A DNA stretch of 64,000 nt from Pararhizobium sp. YC-54 (lineage in GTDB: Bacteria; Pseudomonadota; Alphaproteobacteria; Rhizobiales; Rhizobiaceae): NCBI RefSeq assembly GCF_025847205.1, contig NZ_JAOYTH010000017.1, positions 86,143 through 150,142 on the forward strand, read 5' to 3'. Shown here one piece after another: positions 14,092-23,558 of the stretch (positions are counted from its first letter, which is position 1; every line of letters begins with the position of its first letter). The translations under genes and the position numbers were made by a program. The notes beneath the pieces were generated by a model. It was not told where the DNA came from. It worked only from the letters and a program-made list of their open reading frames with translations, and made no database searches.

Positions 14092-16654
14092 CTGGGCCGG
14101 CCTGCTCGGTGCAATCGACATCTATTCGGCACGCCGCGCATCCTCTTTGATCGACGAAGAGGATGAGCGGCGGCGGCGCGGACGGGCGCTAGGAAGCGCC
14201 GCCGGCGGCGAGCCGGCTCAGAAGCGGTATATGCCGACCGGGATCGCTCGCAAGGGAGGGCGGATTTCCACCTCGTCGCGTGAGCCAACGGTCGCGTCGG
14301 TCCTACGGCCGGCGAAGAGCTCGCAGCAGGAAGTCATTGCGCTGATAGATGCTCTGGATACGGCCCAGCGTCGGCAAGAGGATGACGAGCTGCGTCGGCG
14401 TGGTAGCGGGGGAGGGGGCAGTGCCGCGGCGACGCGTATCGACCAACCAAAAGACTATCGCCGGTTGGCAAAGGATCGGGCCTCTGTTGAGGCCGCAAGC
14501 CGGGCGGCACTTGCCGCAGGTGCGCAGCCGGTGGTGATCAAGGTTACGTCGACGGTTTCGAGCCGGGCGTCGGCGGCCGGGCTTCTCACCTATCTTGGAA
14601 CCCGGGAGACCGAAAGCGAAGACGGCGAAAAGCAAAAGGTCGATATTCCCATTCTCGATCAAGATGGTGTTGCGCTTGCAAGCCGGGAGGATCGTGCAGC
14701 TGTGCTGGCCGACTGGGTGTCGGAGTTCCGTGAAGCCTACGCGGTGAATGCAGTGGCGACCTTGTCGATGACGATTGACGAAAGTGTTGCAGACGACGAC
14801 CTGCATGACGCTCTGAACGCCACCTTCGGTTCAAAGCCGTTTCTCTATGCCCGTCGCCCCAATGGACAGGTGTCGGTTTATGCAGTCACCGACCTCTCGG
14901 CAAAAAAGATTGCCGGGGCACTGGAGGCCCGCGAAAGCGGTCAGGGTTCGGCGCGCGCTGTCGAAGATGCGGAAACTGACTTTGAACGCCGGCTGGCGGG
15001 GGCCGGCATCGCTGCCGATGTTCGCATTCTCGGCGTTGCGGCTTCGAACAAGTCGGGCCGCTATTTTCTCGAGAAATTCCTGCGCACCGAGAAGCGGATA
15101 AACACGAGCGCCGATGATCCAGTGAAGCGCGGCTCCTCGTTCAAGCAAACAGCAGATGGAATTTGGCAGGATTGGTCGGCGCATATTCGAACGGTTGAAC
15201 CGCGCAATGCCTTCCATGTGATCTTCTCCGCCCGCGCCGGGACCGACGCGGAGGCGATGCAACGCGCCGTGCGCGATTTTTTAAGTGAGCAGGTGGCGGG
15301 CCATCGGTGGATCACCGCCCATCATCCAGAGACCGGGCATGTGCATGTCCATGCGATGATTTCTGCCCGCGATGACGTGGGTAAAGCGTTGCGGTTCACA
15401 AAGCCGGAACTTTATCAATGGCGGGAGCGGTTTGCGGCAAAGGCGCGCGAGCATGGCATCGCCATGGTAGCGACGCGCCGTGCCGATGTAGCAGCAACGC
15501 GACCCTATAGCCAGGCGCAGGCTGGGGCGTATGAGCGCGGCCGTAGCGACCCACGTTATCTCAAAAGCCCCGCGGTCAACAAACGCGTCGAGCGCAAGCG
15601 GGCCGGGGTGGTCGATAGCGCTTCGCTGAGCAACGGAAGCCTTGCGCTTGCTCCGAAATGGCAGGCAACGGCGACTGCGCTGAAACTCGCCGGTGCGAAA
15701 CCTGCCGTAATCGAAGCGGCCCAACGGTTCGCGACCGCAGCTGCGAGGAAAGCGTCGCACATTGCGGCGCGCCCGACAAAGGGTTTCGTGCTTCTACGGT
15801 TGGCGACTGAGGGCGTGGCGGATCGGCAATCTATGGCAGCGACAGTTCAGCGCGCGGTCGGCGTCGACAGCCAATTCGTATCGATGAAGGGCAAGACCCT
15901 GGTCGTTCTTGCTCCGACGGCAGCAAGCGTCAGCAAGATCGAAAGGGAACTCGCGCGCCAGAACGATGAAATCGGTCGAGCCGGCGAGACCCGTTCGGTT
16001 GTCAGGGACATTGAGCGCCGGCTCTCGCAACACGGGATTCGCGCTGCCGTTTCAGTAGAAGCCGCCGGTGCTGCAAAAGACAGTGCGCCGACGCCTTGGC
16101 TGCAGAACCGCTTCGATACGCTTTCTCTGGCCGCAGGCTCTGAACCGGCAGAGCCGCTGAGGGAATTCGTGACTCTGGTTTCAGATATCAAACAGCAAAA
16201 GGAAAATGCCATGCCACTATCGCTGGAACAGTTCGATGAGCGCGTCGCGCGGGCCAACAAGTCGATGGATCGACTGGAAACGATGGTCGACAGCAGCACC
16301 GAGCGCCAGGCGGTCGAAGAAATGCGGCGCGAAGTTTCGGCACTCTTTGCCGAGCAACGCCGTGACATCGAAATGCAGCAGATGCGATCGGTCATGGAAA
16401 CGAGCGGGGGAGGGGGCGCAGCGCCGGCGGCACGCGCGGACGACAGTCGACCTCAAGACCGGACGCCCTCGTCGAATGTCGATCCGACCGTCGCCGCCCA
16501 GCAACAGGCGATTGCTGCTGGCCGCGCCGCGCGGGCGGCACGCGAGCAGGCGAGTGCGGCGAAAGGGGCGCAGGATGAACTGCGTCGTGAGATCCTGCGG
16601 CAGTCGGAACAGGAGCGTCAGCGCGATAATGGTCGCGATGGAGCGGAGCGGTGA
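14081..16654 (+). CDS. Plasmid mobilisation relaxase
   Basis: An 857-residue relaxase. The histidine triad motif HHPETGHVHVHAMI lies at about residues 414-427, within a HUH endonuclease fold preceded by EPRNAFHVIFSARAGTDAEA. A Tyr in SNKSGRYFLEKFLR (about 325-335) is a possible nucleophile but is not certain. The long N-terminal extension is Arg/Ser-rich. The C-terminal third is charged, coiled-coil-like and ends in Ala/Gln/Arg-rich helices. With MobC and the VirC-like pair it makes a mobilisation module. No mating-pair-formation genes are visible. The family is probably MOBP-related (the rhizobial MobZ type is a guess). Confidence 0.85.
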   Translation: MAHDWAGLLGAIDIYSARRASSLIDEEDERRRRGRALGSAAGGEPAQKRYMPTGIARKGGRISTSSREPTVASVLRPAKSSQQEVIALIDALDTAQRRQEDDELRRRGSGGGGSAAATRIDQPKDYRRLAKDRASVEAASRAALAAGAQPVVIKVTSTVSSRASAAGLLTYLGTRETESEDGEKQKVDIPILDQDGVALASREDRAAVLADWVSEFREAYAVNAVATLSMTIDESVADDDLHDALNATFGSKPFLYARRPNGQVSVYAVTDLSAKKIAGALEARESGQGSARAVEDAETDFERRLAGAGIAADVRILGVAASNKSGRYFLEKFLRTEKRINTSADDPVKRGSSFKQTADGIWQDWSAHIRTVEPRNAFHVIFSARAGTDAEAMQRAVRDFLSEQVAGHRWITAHHPETGHVHVHAMISARDDVGKALRFTKPELYQWRERFAAKAREHGIAMVATRRADVAATRPYSQAQAGAYERGRSDPRYLKSPAVNKRVERKRAGVVDSASLSNGSLALAPKWQATATALKLAGAKPAVIEAAQRFATAAARKASHIAARPTKGFVLLRLATEGVADRQSMAATVQRAVGVDSQFVSMKGKTLVVLAPTAASVSKIERELARQNDEIGRAGETRSVVRDIERRLSQHGIRAAVSVEAAGAAKDSAPTPWLQNRFDTLSLAAGSEPAEPLREFVTLVSDIKQQKENAMPLSLEQFDERVARANKSMDRLETMVDSSTERQAVEEMRREVSALFAEQRRDIEMQQMRSVMETSGGGGAAPAARADDSRPQDRTPSSNVDPTVAAQQQAIAAGRAARAAREQASAAKGAQDELRREILRQSEQERQRDNGRDGAER

Positions 16655-17434
16655 AGTCGTGGCTTAATAACCTGGATTCTGAACAGGCCGCCGCGGCTCA
16701 ACGAGGCCATGGCCAGCCGGTTGGTTGTCGGAGGTCACTATGTGTGAGGTTTGGAACGCCGGACATCGACGCATATCATGCTTCGTGGATGCATAACTCG
16801 ACCGCGAGATGGGCGTCGAGGCCGTTGATGCTCTCGGCCGGAATAGGACTTCGACGGGCGTCTCAAGCTTGCCGACCGCAACGATGTCAAGAGCTTCCGC
16901 GAGCGCTTCAATACCAGTGGGCCGAGTTGCAACAGGCTTCATCGAGCTCCGGCAGGCCTGTAGCCGCGCCCTAACTTGCGCCTCGGTGCGCTCCATCCTG
17001 GACAATCATCTCAATCGCGGCCGCAGCGTCGACGCAAACCGTCTTGCATGAGCCCATCCAGCACGCCAACATCCGTGAGTCTCGCTATTACAACTGAAGG
17101 AGAACGAACATGCTTGCCCACCCAAGCAGCAACTTCCCATCTTCCGTAAATCGACGCCGCCGAAGGTCTGTCGCCACTAAATCGATGGTCCTTTGCTTAC
17201 TTCAGTTGAAAGCATATCCAGTGCAGCGTTCGGTCGATACGACGAGACGACCTTGCGTCGTTGGCCGCGGACCAACCGCAGGCCTTTCTTTTGTGACTTC
17301 CACCACGTAACGACAGCAAACGGTCGCATCGCCGAAACGATGCATCAACGATGCTGCCTTGCGCCAATGAGTAGACTGTTGTCAGAACAGGCCAAAGGTT
17401 ATGGCACCAGGTACGGCTCCTTGATCTTCGCTGG
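16655..17434. other. Gene-free stretch after the relaxase gene
   Basis: About 780 bases with no convincing gene on either strand. Open frames are short, Arg/Ser-rich and without start signals. The composition is mixed and it may be the scar of lost genes at the border between the plasmid backbone and the catabolic cargo. No insertion-sequence ends were recognised. Confidence 0.5.
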
Positions 17435-18352
17435 TCAGTTCGGTTCGCAGACCAAAAAGGGGTTCTCAGCTTTGGCTGCGGTTGCCAGCCAAGTACTGAA
17501 GGTGCGCACGTTGCGTGCGCTCCAAGACCGGACCGGAGCAACTAGGAAGTATGTCATACCGGTAAGCGTGGATTGATCAAAGATTTGCGTCAAAGTACCT
17601 TGTGCTAGTGCGAGGTCCACGAATGGACGGCGCCCGATCGTAATTCCCATGTGCTGCTCTGCAGCCTGTAAGGCCGCAGAACGGGTGTCCACCTCCAGCC
17701 AGTGCCGCACATCCCCGAGGCGAACATCATTTTGCTCGGTCCAAATGCGCCATTCATCGGGTGCAGAAGCAGTATAAATTAGAGGTAGAGATAGCAAATC
17801 CGACGGTCGAGTGATCGGCCCGCGACGCGCAAGGAAGGTGCTAGAACAAACAGGGGATATCGTTTCTTGAATGAGCGCGATTGACTTATAGGCACCTGTG
17901 GGCTCAACACCATATTGCACGGCAAGATCAATATCACTGCCCGAGAGGTCTATTTTCTCTGGACTTGTTACAAGCGCCACAGAAATCTCAGGATGCTGTT
18001 CAGCAAATCGCGCGAGCAGTGGCACCATCCACAGCTCCGCGAGCGACGGAAACATGTGTATCGAAACTCTGCCCGTCTTTCGCGCCGTCGACACCTTGAG
18101 CATTGCGGCTTCTAGCAGGTCAAGAACCTGTCGCAGTTCGTTCGCCAAATTCGCCCCCGCTTTCGTGGCTTTGAGACGGTTGTCCGTCCTAATAAGCAGT
18201 TTGGTCCCGACGTGGCTCTCGAAAGATTTAACTTGATGGCTGATCGCACTGGCAGATATGCCGAGCTCATCGGCCGCAGCCTGTAGGTTGCCGTGTCGAA
18301 CCAACGCCTCGAATGCACGGATAGCGGCAAAGGGCGGAATTTTACGTCCCAT
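17435..18352 (-). CDS. LysR-family transcriptional regulator (GcvA-like)
   Basis: A 305-residue LysR regulator. The N-terminal winged helix-turn-helix includes IRAFEALVRHGNLQAAADEL and GISASAISHQVKSFESHVG. The effector domain begins around residue 90 with RVSIHMFPSLAELWMVPLLA, and the final helices resemble GcvA/AmpR-type regulators. It is divergent from the aldehyde dehydrogenase gene across a 408-base gap, the usual LysR arrangement, so that gene is the likely target. The inducer is unknown. Confidence 0.92.
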   Translation of the reverse strand: MGRKIPPFAAIRAFEALVRHGNLQAAADELGISASAISHQVKSFESHVGTKLLIRTDNRLKATKAGANLANELRQVLDLLEAAMLKVSTARKTGRVSIHMFPSLAELWMVPLLARFAEQHPEISVALVTSPEKIDLSGSDIDLAVQYGVEPTGAYKSIALIQETISPVCSSTFLARRGPITRPSDLLSLPLIYTASAPDEWRIWTEQNDVRLGDVRHWLEVDTRSAALQAAEQHMGITIGRRPFVDLALAQGTLTQIFDQSTLTGMTYFLVAPVRSWSARNVRTFSTWLATAAKAENPFLVCEPN

Positions 18353-18760
18353 AGATTTGTATTACTCCTGGCGCTTGTCTTCAGCGCTTTGCTAAAATGC
18401 CATTATATCGGCTTTCCCTTTGGCCTGAAAGAGTGGCGTAGAGCAGCAGATCGACAATCACAGCGGCAACGCTCGGTCTTTACGCAACCCACGGGGAATA
18501 GGGTGGCAAAGTGGCGTATCTGCTGCCTCGCGGCAATTACATTCGGCGAGTTGGATTGTCCCCTGCCACCCGTTCCATTTTTCCGAAAGTGGCCGCCAGA
18601 AATATCAACCAGACTGGGAACTCTCATCGTCCAGGTTGACCAAATGTATCGTGAAGCGTGAAATCTTTCTTAAGAGCGCTGAAAATTTATTCAATTGAAC
18701 CTCTGGCACCGAAGGAGGATCAAAACTTGGAGACTTGATCCTGACAAAGAGGTGCGCACT
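18353..18760. promoter_or_regulatory. Divergent promoter region between LysR gene and aldehyde dehydrogenase
   Basis: A gene-free 408-base gap containing promoters for both directions. No clear LysR T-N11-A box or -35/-10 pair could be fixed by eye. An AGGAGG at 18713-18718 is not well spaced from any in-frame start of the dehydrogenase, which fits better with the AAAGAGG before GTG 18761. Confidence 0.5.
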
Positions 18761-20212
18761 GTGATAACTGAGACGCTTGGAACGGGGTATCCGGACACGC
18801 AGCTTTACATTGGGGGCGCTTGGCATTGCGGCAGCGGCAAGATTGCGATCATTGCTCCTGCAACCGGACAATTGATTGGACATTGCGCTGTTGCTGTCGC
18901 TGCAGATATTGACAAAGCAGTTGCCGCAAGTTCAAGCGGTTTTCGGGTTTGGTCAACTACACCCGCGCATGACCGTGCTGTGGTGCTCAGGCGCGCAGCA
19001 GACATCCTTGAATCTCGAATTCAAACTGTTGCGGCTCATATCTCCATCGAACAAGGCAAACCGCTCCAAGAAGCCGAGGCCGAGGTCCGTTATTCGGCGG
19101 AGGTGCTACGCTGGAATGCCGGAGAAGCGGAGCGCATATACGGAAGAGTTATCCCCCCGCGCCAGTCTGGGGAGCGACTTATGGTTCTACCGGAGCCGAT
19201 TGGCCCGGTGCTCGCTCTGACCCCTTGGAATTTTCCTATCTATCAACCTGTTGCAAAAATCGCACCTGCTCTCGCTGCCGGTTGTTCGGTAATCGTGAAG
19301 CCGTCGGAAGAGACTCCGGCTGGGGCGGCAGCCTTAACTAGAGCGTTACATGACGCAGGACTCCCCCCTGGCGCGCTCAATATGGTCTTTGGGAACCCCG
19401 AAGAGATTTCAAATCATCTTATATCCTCGCCGACCATACGGAAGGTTTCTTTCACCGGTTCAGTCGCCGTCGGACGCCAAATTGCCACCAAGGCTGGACA
19501 GGCGCTTAAAAAGGCTACCTTGGAGCTCGGGGGGCATGCCCCGGTCATTGTTTGTCCCGATGCCGATCCTGAAATGACGGCTAAGCTTTGTGCCGAACAA
19601 AAGTTTCGCAACGCTGGACAGGTTTGCGTTTCAGCAAGCCGGTTTATCGTGCATCGGTCTATTCTCGTTCAATTCACTAATGCTTTTGCGGAGGTGGCAA
19701 AGACGCGCGCGATCGGCCCGCTGATTAATGCGAGAAGGGTAGCGGCAGTTGAGGAACTCGTTCGCGACGCAGTGAACCACGGTGCGACTTTGATTGCTGG
19801 TGTCGAAAAGGGGGCGTCACCGGGATTTCACTTTGCGCCAGCGGTTTTATCCAACGTTCCTCCTGCCGCTAAAATCATGCAGGAAGAGCCTTTCGGTCCC
19901 GTAGCGGCGATCTGTGTATATGACGATCTCGAACAAGCGCTCGACATAGCCAACAGCGTGCCCTTTGGGCTCGCCGCGTATGCGTTCACCAACTCAAGTG
20001 ACGCTGCGGAACGCCTGATAGATGGTTTGGAAGCCGGCATGGTCCTAATTAACTCCTTCGGAGCGATGTATCCCGAAACGCCTTTCGGTGGCATCAAAGA
20101 TAGCGGCTTTGGAAGTGAGAATGGTTCCGAAGGCGTCGAGGGGTACCTCTGCCCGAAATATGCGGCCCTGACACGCCTCCCCGGACAAAAAGGGATAGCT
20201 GCGAGAGCATGA
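18761..20212 (+). CDS. NAD(P)-dependent aldehyde dehydrogenase (succinate-semialdehyde dehydrogenase type)
   Basis: A 483-residue aldehyde dehydrogenase. It has the Rossmann region (LTPWNFPIYQPVAKIAPALA), the nucleotide-contact block (VSFTGSVAVGRQIATKAGQA), the general-base Glu in TLELGGHAP and the catalytic Cys in NAGQVCVSASRF. GGIKDSGFGSENGSEGVEGY near the C-terminus is typical of the GabD group. It oxidises a semialdehyde to its acid. The exact substrate is not readable, though a succinate-semialdehyde-like compound is likely. GTG 18761 is chosen for its AAAGAGG spacing and family length; a TTG at 18695 is a longer alternative. It is probably LysR-controlled. Confidence 0.88.
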   Translation: MITETLGTGYPDTQLYIGGAWHCGSGKIAIIAPATGQLIGHCAVAVAADIDKAVAASSSGFRVWSTTPAHDRAVVLRRAADILESRIQTVAAHISIEQGKPLQEAEAEVRYSAEVLRWNAGEAERIYGRVIPPRQSGERLMVLPEPIGPVLALTPWNFPIYQPVAKIAPALAAGCSVIVKPSEETPAGAAALTRALHDAGLPPGALNMVFGNPEEISNHLISSPTIRKVSFTGSVAVGRQIATKAGQALKKATLELGGHAPVIVCPDADPEMTAKLCAEQKFRNAGQVCVSASRFIVHRSILVQFTNAFAEVAKTRAIGPLINARRVAAVEELVRDAVNHGATLIAGVEKGASPGFHFAPAVLSNVPPAAKIMQEEPFGPVAAICVYDDLEQALDIANSVPFGLAAYAFTNSSDAAERLIDGLEAGMVLINSFGAMYPETPFGGIKDSGFGSENGSEGVEGYLCPKYAALTRLPGQKGIAARA

Positions 20213-20308
20213 GCATTGCCTGGCACTATGTGGTGCCGACGGGTCGCTTGTCGGGGTGCCATGCATTACAGGACAGATAGGACGAATTGTCCATGTTCAC
20301 CCCCGTTA

Positions 20309-20340
20309 TCCAGGCGACGGCACTCAAACCGTCGCCTGGA
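20309..20340 (+). terminator. Strong hairpin after the aldehyde dehydrogenase gene
   Basis: A perfect 12-base stem, TCCAGGCGACGG / CCGTCGCCTGGA, with loop CACTCAAA, about 100 bases after the stop. There is no T-run, so it may be a rho-independent-like stop of modest strength or an mRNA 3' stabiliser. Confidence 0.5.
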
Positions 20341-20594
20341 CGATGTGCAAATTGCCTGTGCCGGGGGACCTCGACATCAATGCCTCTGTTTTCATGCTCT
20401 GCGGCCTTAGCCTTCCGCTGCAAGCAGCGTGTCGACCTGATAGCCGACGCCGCATGTCTGACGGCGAAAATCAAGCAGCATCAAAGGCAAACTACCGAAC
20501 TATCCGGGTGAACCGTTGCCAAGGACGCCATTAGTGAAATGGCTGGGCGATAGACGATCAAATTTGAAGAAGATCCGGGCGGAGGGCAGACAAA

Positions 20595-20635
20595 GCGCCA
20601 CCCGATAATTCGAATTCGCATCGTGCGGGTGGCGC
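20595..20635 (-). terminator. Hairpin at the end of the peptide-uptake operon
   Basis: A perfect 10-base stem, GCGCCACCCG / CGGGTGGCGC, with a 21-base loop, located 28 bases beyond the M14 peptidase stop on the minus strand. Its position suits termination of the long minus-strand operon. It lacks a strong T-run. The rest of 20213-20663 shows no gene. Confidence 0.45.
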
Positions 20636-20663
20636 GCCGCCCTAACGGCGCACGTTGAATTTT

Positions 20664-23399
20664 CTAGTTCCGGGCAGCAGCAGGACCATAGTAGATAGCG
20701 TTGAAGAGAAGCTTAAAGCTACCATGCGGCTGCCCCCTCATGGTGACTTCCGGACCGATCAAGAATAGCTTGCCTTTGTCCATATCTGCTTCGGCGACCG
20801 CTATCGCTCCCTCCAGGTGTTCTTGGCCCCAGGCCCAGCCGCTACGCAGTGGATGTTTGCAACTGAACCAGCCCACCCTCCGCAGACCTTGTTCGTCTTT
20901 CGGAAACTTGAAAGACGGGCTACGACTGAAAAATACGTCTACGGTAGCAGGTAGACCAAACGCCAGAGGCAGAGTGTTGTCCACCTTCAGACTTAAGATC
21001 GATCCTGGAACGTAGAATTTCGTTTCAGGAAGAGGTTGAAGCTCTCCGTTGATCATCTCCGAGGGAGCAGGCTCAACCGGTAGTTTAAAGAACTGCACAA
21101 CTTTGGTGGAGCTTCCGATTGCGACGAGGGAGCCACCCATCCGGATGAACTGCTCAAGCTGGGGTAAGGTTTTGTTATCAGTGATCTTACCCAGCCAATC
21201 GTGGTAGCGCGTGGGGATTTCCTCCGGCTTCGGCTGCCGGTCTGCAAGTCCGCGACCGACAAGGCTCTGCTGGTCAACTGCCGAATCAGGTAGAATAATT
21301 ACGTCGAAGTCTTTCCCCAAATCCCCACGGTCAAGGCGCTGCGGGCGAACGATTGTGTAGGGGAATTCAAATTGCTCCAGCGTCCACTGCGTCCAACCTG
21401 TACTTTCCAGGCCGCCATACACGTCTACAATTCCAATTCGTACGGGCTTCAAATCGAGGAGCCTGTTTGCCGCCGGTGCATTGTCCACAGCATAAGCGTC
21501 AATTCCTAACGTGTGCGTTGCATCTGCCAGGATGTCGCGCGCCTTCGAACTTGCCGTGACCCAGATAGTCCCCGGAGCAAAGGACGTATCGTCGACCGAT
21601 ATCGAATTTTTAACCCACGACACAGATTGTCCCGCCTCAAGCAAGCGGTTTGTCAGCGTAGCTGCATCATTGATCTCGTGGCGGATCAGGAAGCCAGCGG
21701 ATCCGGTACCGATGATACGACCGTGCTGTGGAACAGCCGCGTCTTTAATCCGCTGAAACGGCCCGTCGAAGCCATCAAGTACACGATCAAACTGCACACC
21801 CATCTGCAAAGCCAGTGTGTAGCCGGCTACATCGTAAGGCGCAACTGGCGGCCCACCGGGATAAGCAAAGTCGTGTGGGTGATCCTGTGGTTCGAACATG
21901 TCGAGAACGTGCGGCCGGTAAGCTTGTGCTGTCTTCACCACATAGGAGCCTGCCGGATACGTCGTGTCACCGACTTTGAAGGGAGCGGTCGCCTGCTCTA
22001 CGTCAATGCCGGCTTTAATCAACGAGTTTACAAACTTTGTTGCCGTTGGGAAATCTGGCTGGTCGGCCGGCATGATATACCCGCGCGGATCGCGTTTAGC
22101 GGGATGACGCAGAACCGTCTCGTATAGTGCTGGATCGATGTAGCCCTCACCACGGACTGAACTTCCCATCCAAGCGGCCCAGATCTCTAATTTTTGAGGA
22201 CTTCCAGCCGCCTTCAATTCATGGACGCGCCCGTCAGTGATCGTCCAGCTATCCTGACTACCGCGCGTGATGGAGTTCGCACCCATCCGATAAATATTAT
22301 AAAGCACCTTCGCGCGATTGATCGCGGCATAATTCAATGCCGCGCGGACCATCGAACGCGAATACTCGATCGACTGACGCATGTGCCATATCTGAGGCCG
22401 GACCGGGAGAGGCAGGTCTCCGCACGGCAGCTGGTGCTCAGCAACCAAAGGCAGTTGGTGAGGCGTCGGATTTCCGATCACCTCGGTAAGGATTCCTATG
22501 GCGTTGTGGAAGTATGCCGCAGTCCGCAACAATCCATTTGTCCAGGAGGAGTAATTTTGAACGGAGCGGATAGCGGACCCTGCCTTGCCCTCGGAAATAA
22601 GACGGGTATGCATTGCCCCCGCCACCTCGCTGAGCTCAGCCATCACCAGAGGATCATAATTGTAATTAAACGGGTCGCGAAAAGGTGGAATGAAAGCGAC
22701 TGCACCCAAGGGACCGGCTTGGTGCTGATTGTAGATTATTTGCGGATACCATTCCCGAAAGAATACTGTGTTGAGATTGAGGGTCTCTGGTTGCGATACC
22801 AGATAAAAGTCACGATTATTGTCGTGACCCACGTACTTCTGAAAAAGCTCGGGTACGTTGACGTACTCGCGTTTCGTCGGCTCGTCATTGCGCATGTACC
22901 AATTCGCAAATAACTCGTGCCCGTCAGGATTCGCATGGCCAAAAAGTATTATGACATTGTCCAAAATCGTGCGAGCTTCGGCGTCATCGGCACTGAGCAT
23001 GTCATAAACATTGTCCATCACCGATTGGACCGTCACAACCTCGTCAGAATGCATACCGCCGTCGACCCACACGACGGCTTTCCCTTCACTGGCCAACTCG
23101 CGCGCTTGCTCGTCTGTCAGTCCCTCGGCACGGGCAAGACGGGCGGCAATGGCTTTGTAGCGGTCGAGGTCAGCCAGATTCTCAGGAGATGACACGACCA
23201 TCATGTATTGTCTACGACCCTCACTCGTCGGCCCTATGTCGACCAGTCGGGCACGGCTACTTTCGGCTGCCAACGTTTTCCAATAGCTGACAAGCTCGGT
23301 ATAATTGGGAAGGAAATAGTCCTCGCCGAGATCATGGCCAAACGCGTTCTTAGGCGAGGTAAGGTGGTTCACATTGAAAGAGGATGCCTGCAATTTCAT
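20664..23399 (-). CDS. M14-family zinc carboxypeptidase-like peptidase
   Basis: A 911-residue metallopeptidase with an N-terminal M14 domain. Zinc-ligand-type motifs are VWVDGGMHSDEVVTVQSV (HxxE) and later IIYNQHQAGPLGAVAFIPPF. The segment DNVIILFGHANPDGHELFAN fits the family core. The C-terminal half (from about residue 450) is a long beta-rich extension ending in a glutamine-amidotransferase-like fold region (GSLVAIGSSTKVVQFF). Large M14 proteins of this kind usually carry a signal peptide, but none is seen here (MKLQASSFNVNHLTS), which suggests cytoplasmic action on imported peptides. It is the last gene of the ABC operon, 159 bases after the ATPase gene. Confidence 0.85.
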   Translation of the reverse strand: MKLQASSFNVNHLTSPKNAFGHDLGEDYFLPNYTELVSYWKTLAAESSRARLVDIGPTSEGRRQYMMVVSSPENLADLDRYKAIAARLARAEGLTDEQARELASEGKAVVWVDGGMHSDEVVTVQSVMDNVYDMLSADDAEARTILDNVIILFGHANPDGHELFANWYMRNDEPTKREYVNVPELFQKYVGHDNNRDFYLVSQPETLNLNTVFFREWYPQIIYNQHQAGPLGAVAFIPPFRDPFNYNYDPLVMAELSEVAGAMHTRLISEGKAGSAIRSVQNYSSWTNGLLRTAAYFHNAIGILTEVIGNPTPHQLPLVAEHQLPCGDLPLPVRPQIWHMRQSIEYSRSMVRAALNYAAINRAKVLYNIYRMGANSITRGSQDSWTITDGRVHELKAAGSPQKLEIWAAWMGSSVRGEGYIDPALYETVLRHPAKRDPRGYIMPADQPDFPTATKFVNSLIKAGIDVEQATAPFKVGDTTYPAGSYVVKTAQAYRPHVLDMFEPQDHPHDFAYPGGPPVAPYDVAGYTLALQMGVQFDRVLDGFDGPFQRIKDAAVPQHGRIIGTGSAGFLIRHEINDAATLTNRLLEAGQSVSWVKNSISVDDTSFAPGTIWVTASSKARDILADATHTLGIDAYAVDNAPAANRLLDLKPVRIGIVDVYGGLESTGWTQWTLEQFEFPYTIVRPQRLDRGDLGKDFDVIILPDSAVDQQSLVGRGLADRQPKPEEIPTRYHDWLGKITDNKTLPQLEQFIRMGGSLVAIGSSTKVVQFFKLPVEPAPSEMINGELQPLPETKFYVPGSILSLKVDNTLPLAFGLPATVDVFFSRSPSFKFPKDEQGLRRVGWFSCKHPLRSGWAWGQEHLEGAIAVAEADMDKGKLFLIGPEVTMRGQPHGSFKLLFNAIYYGPAAARN

Positions 23400-23558
23400 T
23401 AGATTACCCTAGCGGTTGAACTCGTGTGGCTGACGGAGGGGCCGCGTCAGCCATCCAAGAAAAGTGCTGGACGTGGGAGGGATTTCGCATCCCAGCCACC
23501 GGAGAAGGCGAGACCCACGCTTTTTGGTTTAGTGCGAATGCGGGGACTAACTCCAAAA

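Noticed and set aside
16664..17051. Short frames on both strands after the relaxase gene considered as gene remnants
   Set aside because: No segment resembled a known protein strongly enough, and the composition is Ser/Arg/Ala-rich as expected from noncoding GC-rich DNA.
20256..20534. Short plus-strand frames after the aldehyde dehydrogenase gene
   Set aside because: They run through a strong hairpin and lack a ribosome-binding site. The gap is better explained as a terminator region.
21513..22913. Plus-strand frames of about 200-240 codons opposite the M14 peptidase gene
   Set aside because: Antisense to a 911-residue protein with recognisable zinc motifs. They have no start signals or domains.
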